Shown here one piece after another: positions 17,746 through 26,047 of a stretch of DNA of 64,000 nucleotides (the stretch's first letter is position 1; each line of letters opens with the position of its first letter). Location of the stretch: positions 1 through 64,000 of the forward strand of contig NZ_FOBS01000019.1 of the NCBI RefSeq assembly GCF_900109885.1, read 5' to 3'. The translations under genes and the position numbers were made by a program. Below the pieces are notes generated by a model. That model made no database searches. It was not told the DNA's origin and was given only the letters and a program-made list of their open reading frames with translations. The stretch is from Syntrophus gentianae (GTDB lineage: Bacteria > Desulfobacterota > Syntrophia > Syntrophales > Syntrophaceae).

Positions 17746-18516
17746 ATGTATGAAACCATCAATCTTATCGTTGAGGAAGGAATAGCGACGGTTACCTTAA
17801 ACCGGCCGCCGGTCAATCCGCTGAACAGCAAAATGTTTGCGGAGCTTGGTCAGGCTGTGGCCGAACTGGAGGCGGACCCCGCTGTCCGGGTAGTCATCAT
17901 CACCGGTTCCGGCGACAAGGCCTTTGTTGCAGGTGCAGATATCAATGAAATGAAGGACCTGACTCCGGTAGCGATGTATCAATTCTGCAAGGCATCGGGA
18001 AATACATTTCGAGCCCTTGAAACAATGAGTAAGCCGACCATTGCCGCGATCAATGGGTTGGCATTCGGCGGCGGCTGTGAGCTGACATTGACCTGTGATT
18101 TCCGGCTGGCAGCAGATACGGCCAAGTTTGCCCTTCCGGAAATTAACCTGGGCATCATCCCCGGTGGTGGCGGAACGCAGCGTCTGCCTCGCCTGCTGGG
18201 CGCGGCCAAGGCAAAGGAACTGCTCATGCTGGGCGATATCATCGATGCCAATGCCGCCTGTCAGTGTGGCCTGGTCAACAAGGTCATCCCCCTGGCCGAG
18301 CTGATGAATGAGGCAAAAGCCCTGGCGAAAAAGCTGGCGGGAAAATCATCCCTCGCAACAGCCATCATTAAAAATTCGGTGAATCAGGGACTGAACATGA
18401 ACCTGGGGGAAGCCTTGGATTTCGAGACGAAGAATTTCATCCTGGTATTTACCGGCGACGATCGCCGGGAAGGGTTCAGCGCCTTCGTGGAGAAGCGCAA
18501 ACCCAAATTCACATAG
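17746..18516 (+). CDS. enoyl-CoA hydratase (crotonase family)
   Basis: The 256-residue crotonase-fold protein hydrates a 2-enoyl-CoA to the 3-hydroxyacyl-CoA. The oxyanion-hole strand KAFVAGADINEM, GLAFGGGCELTLTCDFRLA and ALPEINLGIIPGGGGTQRL are all present. Both catalytic glutamates (GGGCE and LPE) are conserved, which supports hydratase rather than a divergent crotonase activity. Length is normal. AAGGAGGGG lies upstream of the ATG. The downstream thiolase, dehydrogenases and hydroxyacyl-CoA dehydrogenase make up the rest of a beta-oxidation set. Confidence 0.93.
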   Translation: MYETINLIVEEGIATVTLNRPPVNPLNSKMFAELGQAVAELEADPAVRVVIITGSGDKAFVAGADINEMKDLTPVAMYQFCKASGNTFRALETMSKPTIAAINGLAFGGGCELTLTCDFRLAADTAKFALPEINLGIIPGGGGTQRLPRLLGAAKAKELLMLGDIIDANAACQCGLVNKVIPLAELMNEAKALAKKLAGKSSLATAIIKNSVNQGLNMNLGEALDFETKNFILVFTGDDRREGFSAFVEKRKPKFT

Positions 18517-18625
18517 ACAGGGGTCATGGCACGATCGTGCTGTCATCCATAAGCGTGTCCCTTCGGGGACTGAATTAATTCAACATTGAAGCGAAGCAAA
18601 GCTCAATAAGATTGGAGGGGACTAG

Positions 18626-19804
18626 ATGAGAAATGTTTGTGTGATTGCTGGTGGCCAGAATTTGTGGGGAGTGCGTCAGGCCAATGAAAGAGAAATGATC
18701 CAGGAGGCCGGCAAGGCTTGTTTCGAGGATAACCCGGCCGTCAGCAATAAGGATATCGACGGGTTTATCGTGGGGGCATGCCATACGGAACGCTGTTCCT
18801 TTCAGACGCACCTGGCGCCGCTGGCTGCAGAGTATCTGGGCATCAAACCCGTTAACCTCTGTTGCCGGGTCGAACTGCTGTGCGCGACCGGCAGCACCGG
18901 CATTATCCTCGCGGATGCAATGATCCGGAGCGGCAAGGCGGACGTGGTCATGGTCACGGGCGTTGAGAAGCTTTATATGCCCCAGGCCTGGGAAATTTTT
19001 TACAGCGAGTTAGGAACTGGCGACCATGAATTTGATTGTACGAACGGGATGGGGCTGCCGCCACCGGCCTTTGCCACGGTCGCTCAACAGCATATGAAAC
19101 TCTATGGCACGACGGAAGAGCAAATGGCCATGGTGTCGGTGAAGAACCGCCGCAACGGCCTGAATAACAAAAAGGGTCAGATGCAGAAAGCGATTACGCT
19201 GGAAGAAGCGATGGGCGCCAGGGCGATCGTCCGGCCGCTGAAACTGACGGACTGCTGTCCCGTCACAGACGGTGCGGCGGCCATCATCCTGGCCTGTGAG
19301 GAAAGAGCCAAGGATCTCACCAACAAGCCTCTCGTTTATATCCGAGGGACCGCACAGGGGACCCAGCACAACATGTCGGCCAATTTCAACAACGGTAACT
19401 GGGCAACCTGGGACACATTGAGAATTGTAGGCCAGCAAGCCTATAAACACGCCAGGGTGACCCCTCAGGATATCGATGTAGCCCAGACGCATGACTGCTT
19501 CTCCATTTCCGAGATCGTTGAAGTGGAAGAGCTCGGTTTCTGTAAAAAAGGCGAAGGTGGACCCTTTACCCAGGCGGGACAATCCGACTTCGGCGGCCAG
19601 GTGCCCGTCAATACGGATGGAGGCTTGTTGTCCTGCGGGCATCCCTTCGGGGGAACCGGCATCCGCCAGGGAATTGAAATCATGCATCAGTTAAGGGGCG
19701 ATGCCGTCCGGCAGGTGGAAGGGGCCAGAATCGGTCTAACCCATAACTTGAGCGGCTTAATCGCTGCGCACACAGTCTTGGTTTACGGGAGGGATATGGA
19801 ATAA
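18626..19804 (+). CDS. thiolase, SCP-x type (acetyl-CoA acetyltransferase family)
   Basis: The 392-residue protein has the nucleophile segment LLCATGSTGI (about residue 90), AQTHDCFSISE and LLSCGHPFGGTGIRQ, the active-site blocks of non-specific lipid-transfer-like thiolases. It would cleave a 3-ketoacyl-CoA or condense acyl-CoAs. It overlaps the next gene by one base (TAATG), and that gene encodes a DUF35 OB-fold protein. Such thiolase/DUF35 pairs act as complexes in known cases, for example in benzylsuccinate degradation (BbsA/BbsB). TTGGAGGGG precedes the ATG. Confidence 0.88.
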   Translation: MRNVCVIAGGQNLWGVRQANEREMIQEAGKACFEDNPAVSNKDIDGFIVGACHTERCSFQTHLAPLAAEYLGIKPVNLCCRVELLCATGSTGIILADAMIRSGKADVVMVTGVEKLYMPQAWEIFYSELGTGDHEFDCTNGMGLPPPAFATVAQQHMKLYGTTEEQMAMVSVKNRRNGLNNKKGQMQKAITLEEAMGARAIVRPLKLTDCCPVTDGAAAIILACEERAKDLTNKPLVYIRGTAQGTQHNMSANFNNGNWATWDTLRIVGQQAYKHARVTPQDIDVAQTHDCFSISEIVEVEELGFCKKGEGGPFTQAGQSDFGGQVPVNTDGGLLSCGHPFGGTGIRQGIEIMHQLRGDAVRQVEGARIGLTHNLSGLIAAHTVLVYGRDME

Positions 19805-20274
19805 TGAGTATCACAGATGGCAAATATGCAGCTTCGATGGATATGTGGCCGTTGCAGGGCAAGAAGTTCACCCGCATTTACCCCTTTTATGATCAACTGA
19901 AGGAAGGGAGACTGACGACTACCAAGTGTAAAGATTGTGGCACCCTGTCGTTTCCCCCCCGGGTGATGTGTCCGGAATGTTTATCGGAAAACCTGGAATG
20001 GGTCGATCTCCCCAACAGGGGTAAGGCTCTGAGTGTGACTTATGAAGAAGTGGGTGTACCGATGGGCTTTGAAACACCGCTGGTTCACGCCATGGTCGAT
20101 CTTGGTGGCGTGCTGAAACTTTTCACCCGGATCAAGGACTGTCCCATGGGCGCGTTGAAGGAGGGGGATGAAGTGAAACTGTGCGTCTTCCCGGTAGATC
20201 CGCTGCCCTTTGACGGTAAAAAGGGTGAAGATAACGTGATTCAGAGAGTCTTTTTCTGCTTTGAGAAGGCCTGA
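19804..20274 (+). CDS. DUF35 OB-fold / zinc-ribbon partner of the thiolase
   Basis: The 156-residue protein has an N-terminal rubredoxin-like zinc ribbon (TKCKDCGTLSFPPRVMCPEC) and a C-terminal OB fold (ALSVTYEEVGVPMGF, GDEVKLCVFPVD). In characterised thiolase and HMG-CoA synthase systems the OB fold helps bind or pass on the CoA ester. Translational coupling to the thiolase gene (TAATG overlap) argues for a complex. Confidence 0.88.
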   Translation: MSITDGKYAASMDMWPLQGKKFTRIYPFYDQLKEGRLTTTKCKDCGTLSFPPRVMCPECLSENLEWVDLPNRGKALSVTYEEVGVPMGFETPLVHAMVDLGGVLKLFTRIKDCPMGALKEGDEVKLCVFPVDPLPFDGKKGEDNVIQRVFFCFEKA

Positions 20275-20282
20275 AATCAATG

Positions 20283-20325
20283 AACCTGTTTATCCTCGGA
20301 AAGACCCTCCGGGGATAAACAGGTT
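20283..20325 (+). terminator. 18-bp hairpin terminator
   Basis: The arm at 20283-20300 pairs with 20308-20325, with a single G-T wobble, around the loop AAGACCC. The downstream T-rich stretch (20337-20345) is slightly distant. It separates the thiolase/DUF35 genes from the next acyl-CoA dehydrogenase. Confidence 0.7.
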
Positions 20326-20374
20326 ATTCTCTGCTTTATTTTTTTGAGCAGTCAACCGTTAAGGGGGGGAGCAC

Positions 20375-21523
20375 TTGGACTTCGAGCTTGATAAAGATTT
20401 ATTAGCGCTTAAGGAATCCGTGCAAAAGGTGGTGCAGGAAACAGTGGCGGCAAGGGCTGGGGAACTCGATGAAATCGGTGGCTATCCCTGGGATATCAAG
20501 GAAGCCTTCGCCGAGAACAAAATCCTGGCCATACCTTTTCCTAAGGAATATGGCGGCACCGGGGGCACGGCCCTTCAAATGTGTATCGCTACAGAGGAAG
20601 TATCCAAAGCGAGTTGCAGTGTGGCCATGATCCTGACCGGCCAATGCCTGGGTTCAGCGGCCATAACCATTGCCGGAACAGAGGAACAGAAACAGCGTTT
20701 TCTTCCTGACCTGGCCAGCGGTAAGACCTTGGCTGCCTACGGGCTTACCGAGCCCGATGCCGGTTCGGATGTGGCAAGCCTGCAGACGACGGCCGTGCGG
20801 GATGGGGATGACTACGTGGTAACCGGCACCAAGCGGTTTATCACCTATGGCGATATCGCCGACGTGATGACCCTCTTCGTAAAGACCGTGGATCCAAATA
20901 CCAAGGAAAAGAAGGTGTCCTGTCTGGTGGCGGAGAAAGGGCCAGGCTGGATTGTCAGCAAGCTGGAGCACAAAATCGGGATTAAAGGTTCAACAACGAC
21001 GGAGTTGTTTTTAGATGGTTTGCGGGTTCCGGTAAAAAATCTCCTGGGTAAAGAAGGGGACGGGTTTAAAATCGCCATGCAGGTCCTTGATAAAACGAGA
21101 ACGACCATCGCGGCGCAGGCGCTTGGCATGGCGCAGAGCGCTCTCGACTGTGCGGTGCAGTTTGCCCGTGAGCATCTGGAAGGCGGCAAACCGATCGGCA
21201 GAAAACAGGGTATCCAGATGAAGCTGGCCGACATGGAAATGAAAACCCAGGCCGCCCGTTGCATATCGCTTTTCGCCGCAGACAGATACGACCATCATGA
21301 CCCTAACCAGAGCCGGTATTCATCCTGCGCCAAGGCCTTTGCCACCGATATGGCCATGGAGGTGATCGGTGCCGCGATCCAGGTGTTGGGGGAGTATGGC
21401 TACACGAAGCAGTACCCGGTGGAGCGAATGTTCCGGGATGCCAAGGTTCAGCAGATTTACGAAGGAACAAACGAGATCCAGCGGATTGTTATCGCCCGGA
21501 GTCTGTTGGGCAAAGGTTTCTAA
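20375..21523 (+). CDS. acyl-CoA dehydrogenase
   Basis: The 382-residue enzyme matches the short-chain acyl-CoA dehydrogenase pattern closely. It has FPKEYGGTGG, YGLTEPDAGSDVASLQTTA, FGRK-type helix residues in GGKPIGRKQGIQMKLADM, and QIYEGTNEIQRIVIARSLLG with the catalytic glutamate. It lacks the glutaryl-CoA dehydrogenase signature around YEGTHDI. The start is TTG at 20375, preceded by AAGGGGGGAG at 6-base spacing. It differs from the 14.3-kb paralog in its more standard motifs. Confidence 0.92.
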   Translation: MDFELDKDLLALKESVQKVVQETVAARAGELDEIGGYPWDIKEAFAENKILAIPFPKEYGGTGGTALQMCIATEEVSKASCSVAMILTGQCLGSAAITIAGTEEQKQRFLPDLASGKTLAAYGLTEPDAGSDVASLQTTAVRDGDDYVVTGTKRFITYGDIADVMTLFVKTVDPNTKEKKVSCLVAEKGPGWIVSKLEHKIGIKGSTTTELFLDGLRVPVKNLLGKEGDGFKIAMQVLDKTRTTIAAQALGMAQSALDCAVQFAREHLEGGKPIGRKQGIQMKLADMEMKTQAARCISLFAADRYDHHDPNQSRYSSCAKAFATDMAMEVIGAAIQVLGEYGYTKQYPVERMFRDAKVQQIYEGTNEIQRIVIARSLLGKGF

Positions 21524-21541
21524 ACACTAAATTTTTAGTGA

Positions 21542-21577
21542 ATTTCAGACAGCCCTTATGCAATGGCCGTCTGAAAT
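21542..21577 (+). repeat. hairpin in the leader of the hydroxyacyl-CoA dehydrogenase gene
   Basis: ATTTCAGAC (21542-21550) pairs with GTCTGAAAT (21569-21577), just upstream of the ribosome-binding site AAGGAGGA. A smaller hairpin CACTAAA/TTTAGTG (21525-21540) precedes it. These could attenuate or stabilise the transcript. Confidence 0.5.
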
Positions 21578-21594
21578 CGAGAAGGAGGAAGAGA

Positions 21595-22683
21595 ATGAAG
21601 GAAGTCAAGACAGTGGGCGTCATTGGTTTTGGCGTGATGGGAGCCGCAATCGGGCTCGGTTGTGCCACGAATGGATATAAAGTTGTCTTCAAGGAAGTGA
21701 ATGACGATCTGGTCAAGGCCATGTATGACAAGAATGTGGCCAAGCCCATGGCCAAGAGGGTTCAGCAGGGAAAGATGACTCAGGAGGAAGCGGACAAGGT
21801 CTGCGGGGCGATCACCGGAACTTCCAGTTTCAAGGATTTGGCTGCCTGCGATCTGATTATCGAGGCGGCCGTCGAAGATATAAATCTGAAGATCCAGATT
21901 TTCGAAGAAATTTCCAAGGTGGTCCCCAAGGAAACCATTATTGTAAGCAACACCTCGACCTTCCCGATCGAAACACTGATGCAGAAGGTTGACAATCCGA
22001 CAAGGACGGCCGGCCTGCACTATTTCTTCCCGGCCAATGTCAACAAATGTCTCGAGGTGATCCGCCAGAAAGCGACCAGCGATGAAACCTACGAGGCGCT
22101 TGTCGCCTTTGCGAAGGGTAATAAAAAGGTTCCAATTGCGGTTGTGTCCTTCCCGGGGTTTGCCGTCAATCCGATTTTTATTGCCGCCTACGACGTTCTT
22201 ACTTCCTTTGCGGGCAAGTACAATGTCGCGACGCTGGAGAGTATCTCTCAGGAGGCCCTGGGCATAAAATACGGGATCATGTGGGTGCTGGCCGGCGCCG
22301 GCCCTGGAACCCCCTATCATGCTGCGGTTTCCATGGTCGAGTATCTGGGCAGTACGGATATCGGTTGGCCGCCGGTTTCTGCAGCCCTGAAAGAAATTTA
22401 TGACCAGAACAAGGTATGGGATATAAACGACGGCCCAGTGCTTGAAGATCCAGCGGCGCGCGGTGAGGTGAGAGACCTCCTGCTCGGCTCTGTCTTCTGC
22501 ATCGCCAAGCACCTGATTGCGAAGAAGGTGGTGTCCGTAGAGGATCTTGACCTCGGCGTTCGCACTGCTCTTGCCTGGCCGAAAGGACCGTTCCAGATGA
22601 TGAATGAAATGGGACAGGAGAAAGCTCAGAAGCTGATGCAACTGGCCGTGGACGCCGGTTATTTCAAGATGCCGCCGATGTGA
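21595..22683 (+). CDS. 3-hydroxyacyl-CoA dehydrogenase
   Basis: The 362-residue NAD-dependent enzyme begins with a Rossmann motif (VGVIGFGVMGAAIGLGCA). It continues with IIEAAVEDINLK, SNTSTFPI and GLHYFFPANVNKCLEVI, the block that carries the catalytic histidine. The usual HFFNP is HYFFP here, a small departure. It is longer than the 280-residue norm because a second partial C-terminal 3HCDH repeat is present. I chose ATG at 21595 after AAGGAGGAAGAG. It completes the beta-oxidation set. Confidence 0.88.
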   Translation: MKEVKTVGVIGFGVMGAAIGLGCATNGYKVVFKEVNDDLVKAMYDKNVAKPMAKRVQQGKMTQEEADKVCGAITGTSSFKDLAACDLIIEAAVEDINLKIQIFEEISKVVPKETIIVSNTSTFPIETLMQKVDNPTRTAGLHYFFPANVNKCLEVIRQKATSDETYEALVAFAKGNKKVPIAVVSFPGFAVNPIFIAAYDVLTSFAGKYNVATLESISQEALGIKYGIMWVLAGAGPGTPYHAAVSMVEYLGSTDIGWPPVSAALKEIYDQNKVWDINDGPVLEDPAARGEVRDLLLGSVFCIAKHLIAKKVVSVEDLDLGVRTALAWPKGPFQMMNEMGQEKAQKLMQLAVDAGYFKMPPM

Positions 22684-22727
22684 TTTCCGGAGTTCTAAAT
22701 CTCCTCAGTGTTGTTCCTCCTCGCCTT

Positions 22728-22765
22728 TACGGCTTCCAGGCAGCAGGCGTGGCCTGGAAGCCGTA
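22728..22765 (+). terminator. 14-bp hairpin, probable operon terminator
   Basis: TACGGCTTCCAGGC (22728-22741) pairs perfectly with GCCTGGAAGCCGTA (22752-22765) around a 10-base loop. No T run follows, so termination strength is uncertain. Confidence 0.6.
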
Positions 22766-22844
22766 TATGGTAAATAGCCCCTCGCTATTTTCATCCTCCT
22801 TTTCTCCTCTTCTTATTCTCATTCTACCTCAAAGCGCTAGCTTC

Positions 22845-22918
22845 GTTGGCTGCGTTATCGGCTCCTCGACATATGTATTTGTGCGACGGCATCGCCTCTT
22901 CCTTGCCGCCTTGATATC
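22845..22918 (+). repeat. dispersed 74-nt repeat, copy 1
   Basis: This segment shares GTTGGCT, CTCCTCGAC, TCGCCTC and CCTTGCCGCCTTG, in order and spacing, with the reverse complement of 48434-48507. Both copies are intergenic and 74 bases long. It resembles an extragenic palindromic (REP-like) element; it encodes nothing obvious. Confidence 0.6.
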
Positions 22919-22988
22919 ATCATGGAACTTGAATTTGAGTTCGTTCTCGACCTTGTAAACAGAGTTAGAAAATTTTGAAAGAATTCAC

Positions 22989-23052
22989 TTGACATCCTTT
23001 GCTGATGCGGGTATCGTTTTTTATAAGAAACAGTTGTTCTACATATAGAACA
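22989..23052 (+). promoter_or_regulatory. promoter and IclR-type operator of iclR1
   Basis: TTGACA (22989-22994) has a weak -10 TATCGT 17 bases on. Downstream is an inverted repeat TGTTCT-N6-AGAACA (23035-23052), 17 bases before the ATG. Nearly the same element precedes the second iclR gene at 41810-41827, so it is a likely shared operator for these regulators. Confidence 0.6.
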
Positions 23053-23069
23053 TTTAGAAAGAGCTTCTT

Positions 23070-23828
23070 ATGCCCCTTACCTACAAGAGCGTACCAGCCA
23101 TTGAAAAATGCTTTGCCATTCTGGACCTGCTTTCCAAGACTGAAAAGCCCCTTGGCATCAGCGACATTTCAAGACAATTGTCTCTTAACAAAAGTACCGT
23201 CTTCAACATGGTTTACACCCTTGTTGACTTGGACGTGCTTGATGATCTGGGTGGGGGTAAATTCGGATTCGGACACCATCTTTACAAGCTGGGTAACACC
23301 GCAGGCAAACGCTCAGAGCTGATCCAGATTGTCCATCCTTATTTGGAAATAATAAATCAAGAGACAAAGCTTTCGGCATTTTTAGGGATACGGTCCGGAT
23401 TACACACTGTGCTGATCGACAAGGCGGATAAGGCCCACGGAATCAGGCTGTCTTCGGAAATCGGCATGCAGATGCCCCTTCTCGGAGGTGTTGGAATCAA
23501 GGCCATGCTGTCTCTTTTAAGCCAGCCCCTGGTGGAAGAGCTCATCGGAAATACCAAGTTAGTACGGTACGCCCCCAATTCAATCACCGATAAAAGCGCC
23601 TATCTAGAGGCGATCGATAAGGTCCGCAGGGAAGGAATTGCCTTTGACCGGGAGGAATATATGGAGGGGCTGATGGCTGTCGGCGTCCCCGTAAGAACGC
23701 ATAACCGGCGAATTCAAGCCGCCATCTGGGTCGTAGGGCTGATGCGGCAGTTATCAGAGGAGGCAGTTCTGAATTTAAGCAATCTACTGAAAGAAATAGC
23801 CAATAAAATCAATTTACAGATGGAGTGA
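23070..23828 (+). CDS. IclR family transcriptional regulator (iclR1)
   Basis: The 252-residue protein has an N-terminal winged helix (AIEKCFAILDLL, LGISDISRQLSLNKSTVFNM) and a C-terminal effector domain (GIRLSSEIGMQMPLLGGVG, VRREGIAFDREEYMEGLMAVGVPV). It is about 70% similar by eye to the second IclR protein of the window. Each of the two is followed by a bamB-type gene. I infer that it controls the bam operon in response to an aromatic acid or its CoA ester. Confidence 0.9.
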   Translation: MPLTYKSVPAIEKCFAILDLLSKTEKPLGISDISRQLSLNKSTVFNMVYTLVDLDVLDDLGGGKFGFGHHLYKLGNTAGKRSELIQIVHPYLEIINQETKLSAFLGIRSGLHTVLIDKADKAHGIRLSSEIGMQMPLLGGVGIKAMLSLLSQPLVEELIGNTKLVRYAPNSITDKSAYLEAIDKVRREGIAFDREEYMEGLMAVGVPVRTHNRRIQAAIWVVGLMRQLSEEAVLNLSNLLKEIANKINLQME

Positions 23829-23988
23829 TCATGACCGCGATTTCTTTGAGCAAACGAATGTGCTCCTGGAGGGATGAACTTTACAGCAAATTTTCTGCTT
23901 GATGGGCCATGAATACCCAAACCTGCATCAAACGGCGTCAAATCGTTTGCAGACAATGCGAACGGCCAAATACACAGAGGTAATAAAA

Positions 23989-25971
23989 ATGCGATACGGA
24001 GAAACAGGGTATAACCTAGAGATCGATTTAGCGACGGGGAATATTGAACGGGTGGAAACGTACCCGAAATCAGTCGAAACCCTTCTCGGAGGGCAGGGTA
24101 CGGCCTTGAAGATACTTTGGGACAGGGTTCCCCCTGATGTTGAACCCTTTTCTCCCGATAATCTGCTCATCTTCAGTGCGGGTCTTCTGCATGGCACGCC
24201 CGTTCCAGGCGCCAACCGTACCAGTGTCAGCACGATCAATCCCCAGTCAAACCTTTACGTTCATTCCGGATTCGGAGGCTTTTTCGGACCGGAACTGAAG
24301 CATGCGGGTTACGACCAGATCATCATTCGCGGCAAATCTCCCCGCCTTGTTTACCTGTGGATCCACAATGACAAGGTAGAAATACGGGATGCGAGTCAAC
24401 TCACCGGGAAAAGCGCTCGTGAAGTTGCCGTTCTTATTCAACAGGAGTTGAAGGACAGCAAAATCCAGGTGGCGGCCATCGGCCTGGCCGGAGAAAACCG
24501 GGTCTATCAGTCTACCATCGAACACTCCAACTCCAGCGCCTCTCAAGGGGCAGGCACAATCATGGGGGATAAGGGAATCAAAGCGATTGCCGTGCGGGGA
24601 AATAAGGAGATCAATATCGCCCGACCGGCTGACCTTTGGGAACTATGCCTTCGTCAATATCAGAGAATTTACGATAACCCCTATTGCGGCGATGTCTTCC
24701 TGCGTGAGGAGGACGATTCCTGGCACGCCAATCATTTCGCCTGTGGTGATGCGCAGGGGCGGGCAAGAGGTTATTGGAACAAAGAACTTCAGGACGAGTG
24801 GACGGTGCGTGTTGAAAGTGTGCGGACTTACCTCCAGTGGGAAAATTACAGCCAGGTCATGGAGGAGATGGAGGAAACGGTCGTTGAAACGAGCAAGATG
24901 CTGAGGGGAACCGCCTGTTACAACTGTCCGAAGGAATGCCATCAGGCGATTTCCCTGCCGAATTCGCGCAAATATTTTCTAAAATCCTACTGCAAACTTG
25001 CTTATGCGAAAGCGGCCTACGAGGATACGAAGCTTAATTACGATGTGCTTTGCGCCATCCAGGATTACGGCCTGGATGAATTCGCCATGCATCACGTCCT
25101 TTCTTTTGTCGTTGAACTATGTAACGCCGGCATTTTAACGGACGCAGACCTGCCGGAGTTTCCTGCCGAGGTCGAAGGCAGAATGATCTATCTGGCTGAA
25201 AAAATCGCCCAGCGGGAAGGGGTCGGCGATAAGCTGGCTAAGGGGATCTATGAGGCCGCTCGTCAGATCGGTAAGGGAGCGGAAGCCCATGTTCGCAATA
25301 TCACGAAAAAAATCGAGCAGGCGCCCCTCAGACAGGAAAAAGTCAATTACCCGTATTTTCTGATGTATGCCACCGGAGACAAGACCAATATCACCCAGGT
25401 CGAAGGCTCTTTTCCCCAGCAACCCATCCCCGATCCGGAGGAGCGGAAAAAATTCGTAGAATGCTGGGAGGCCGCTCCGGAGAAATTCAAAAAATGGTTC
25501 CTGGAATGGGAACCGGGTCAACAGCTTCCCATCGAAGCGGCAGTCAACATTGCCGCCTGGAACGAGGTGATGCATTACGTCGATGATGCCGTCGGCATGT
25601 GCACCTGGCTGTCATCGTTCCGAGGTCAATACGGCGGAAGCCCCCCTTATCACCTTTATAATCTGCCGAAGTACATCCACCTGGCTGCCGGCATCGAGCT
25701 CGATCCTGAAAAGCTTTGGGAAATCGGGAAAAGAAACCGCAATCTGGTCAGGGCCATCAATGTGAGAAGAGGCATGCGAAGAGCCGATGAACAGCCGCCG
25801 GAGGCCCATTGGAAAGAAAGGGATCCGGAGGCGGAGCAGCAACTCCTGGATGCCTATTATGAATTCAAAGGTTGGACACGAGATGGTATTCCGACCAGAG
25901 AGACGTTGGACAGTCTGGGCTTGGATTACGTGAGCGAAGATCTCGTAAAGCGGGAGATCCTGAAGGGCTAG
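23989..25971 (+). CDS. bamB: BamB-like tungsten oxidoreductase, divergent copy (BamB1)
   Basis: The 660-residue protein belongs to the aldehyde:ferredoxin oxidoreductase (AOR) family, BamB type, the catalytic subunit of class II benzoyl-CoA reductase. The cofactor domain has YLWIHNDKVEIRDA. The cluster ligands are CYNCPKEC and DDAVGMC. I chose ATG at 23989 because it matches the MRYxETGxNLE start of the paralogs. Three motifs conserved in the other two copies are altered: KCFxK is KSYCK, FAWGN is FACGD and FSTPQ is FAMHH. An extra stretch of about 25 residues precedes the first cysteine motif. It may have another substrate or a regulatory role. Confidence 0.85.
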   Translation: MRYGETGYNLEIDLATGNIERVETYPKSVETLLGGQGTALKILWDRVPPDVEPFSPDNLLIFSAGLLHGTPVPGANRTSVSTINPQSNLYVHSGFGGFFGPELKHAGYDQIIIRGKSPRLVYLWIHNDKVEIRDASQLTGKSAREVAVLIQQELKDSKIQVAAIGLAGENRVYQSTIEHSNSSASQGAGTIMGDKGIKAIAVRGNKEINIARPADLWELCLRQYQRIYDNPYCGDVFLREEDDSWHANHFACGDAQGRARGYWNKELQDEWTVRVESVRTYLQWENYSQVMEEMEETVVETSKMLRGTACYNCPKECHQAISLPNSRKYFLKSYCKLAYAKAAYEDTKLNYDVLCAIQDYGLDEFAMHHVLSFVVELCNAGILTDADLPEFPAEVEGRMIYLAEKIAQREGVGDKLAKGIYEAARQIGKGAEAHVRNITKKIEQAPLRQEKVNYPYFLMYATGDKTNITQVEGSFPQQPIPDPEERKKFVECWEAAPEKFKKWFLEWEPGQQLPIEAAVNIAAWNEVMHYVDDAVGMCTWLSSFRGQYGGSPPYHLYNLPKYIHLAAGIELDPEKLWEIGKRNRNLVRAINVRRGMRRADEQPPEAHWKERDPEAEQQLLDAYYEFKGWTRDGIPTRETLDSLGLDYVSEDLVKREILKG

Positions 25972-26047
25972 CGAGGTCATTCCTTCAAAGAGGTTCCAAA
26001 GGGTTTCAAGTCCATTTGGACGGGTAAAAAAATAGAAGAGGTAAAAA

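Noticed and set aside
18529-18540. Palindrome GCACGATCGTGC within TGGCACG, possible sigma-54 promoter of the thiolase gene
   Set aside because: The GG-to-GC spacing is 9 rather than 10 bases; the palindrome is noted but no function can be given.
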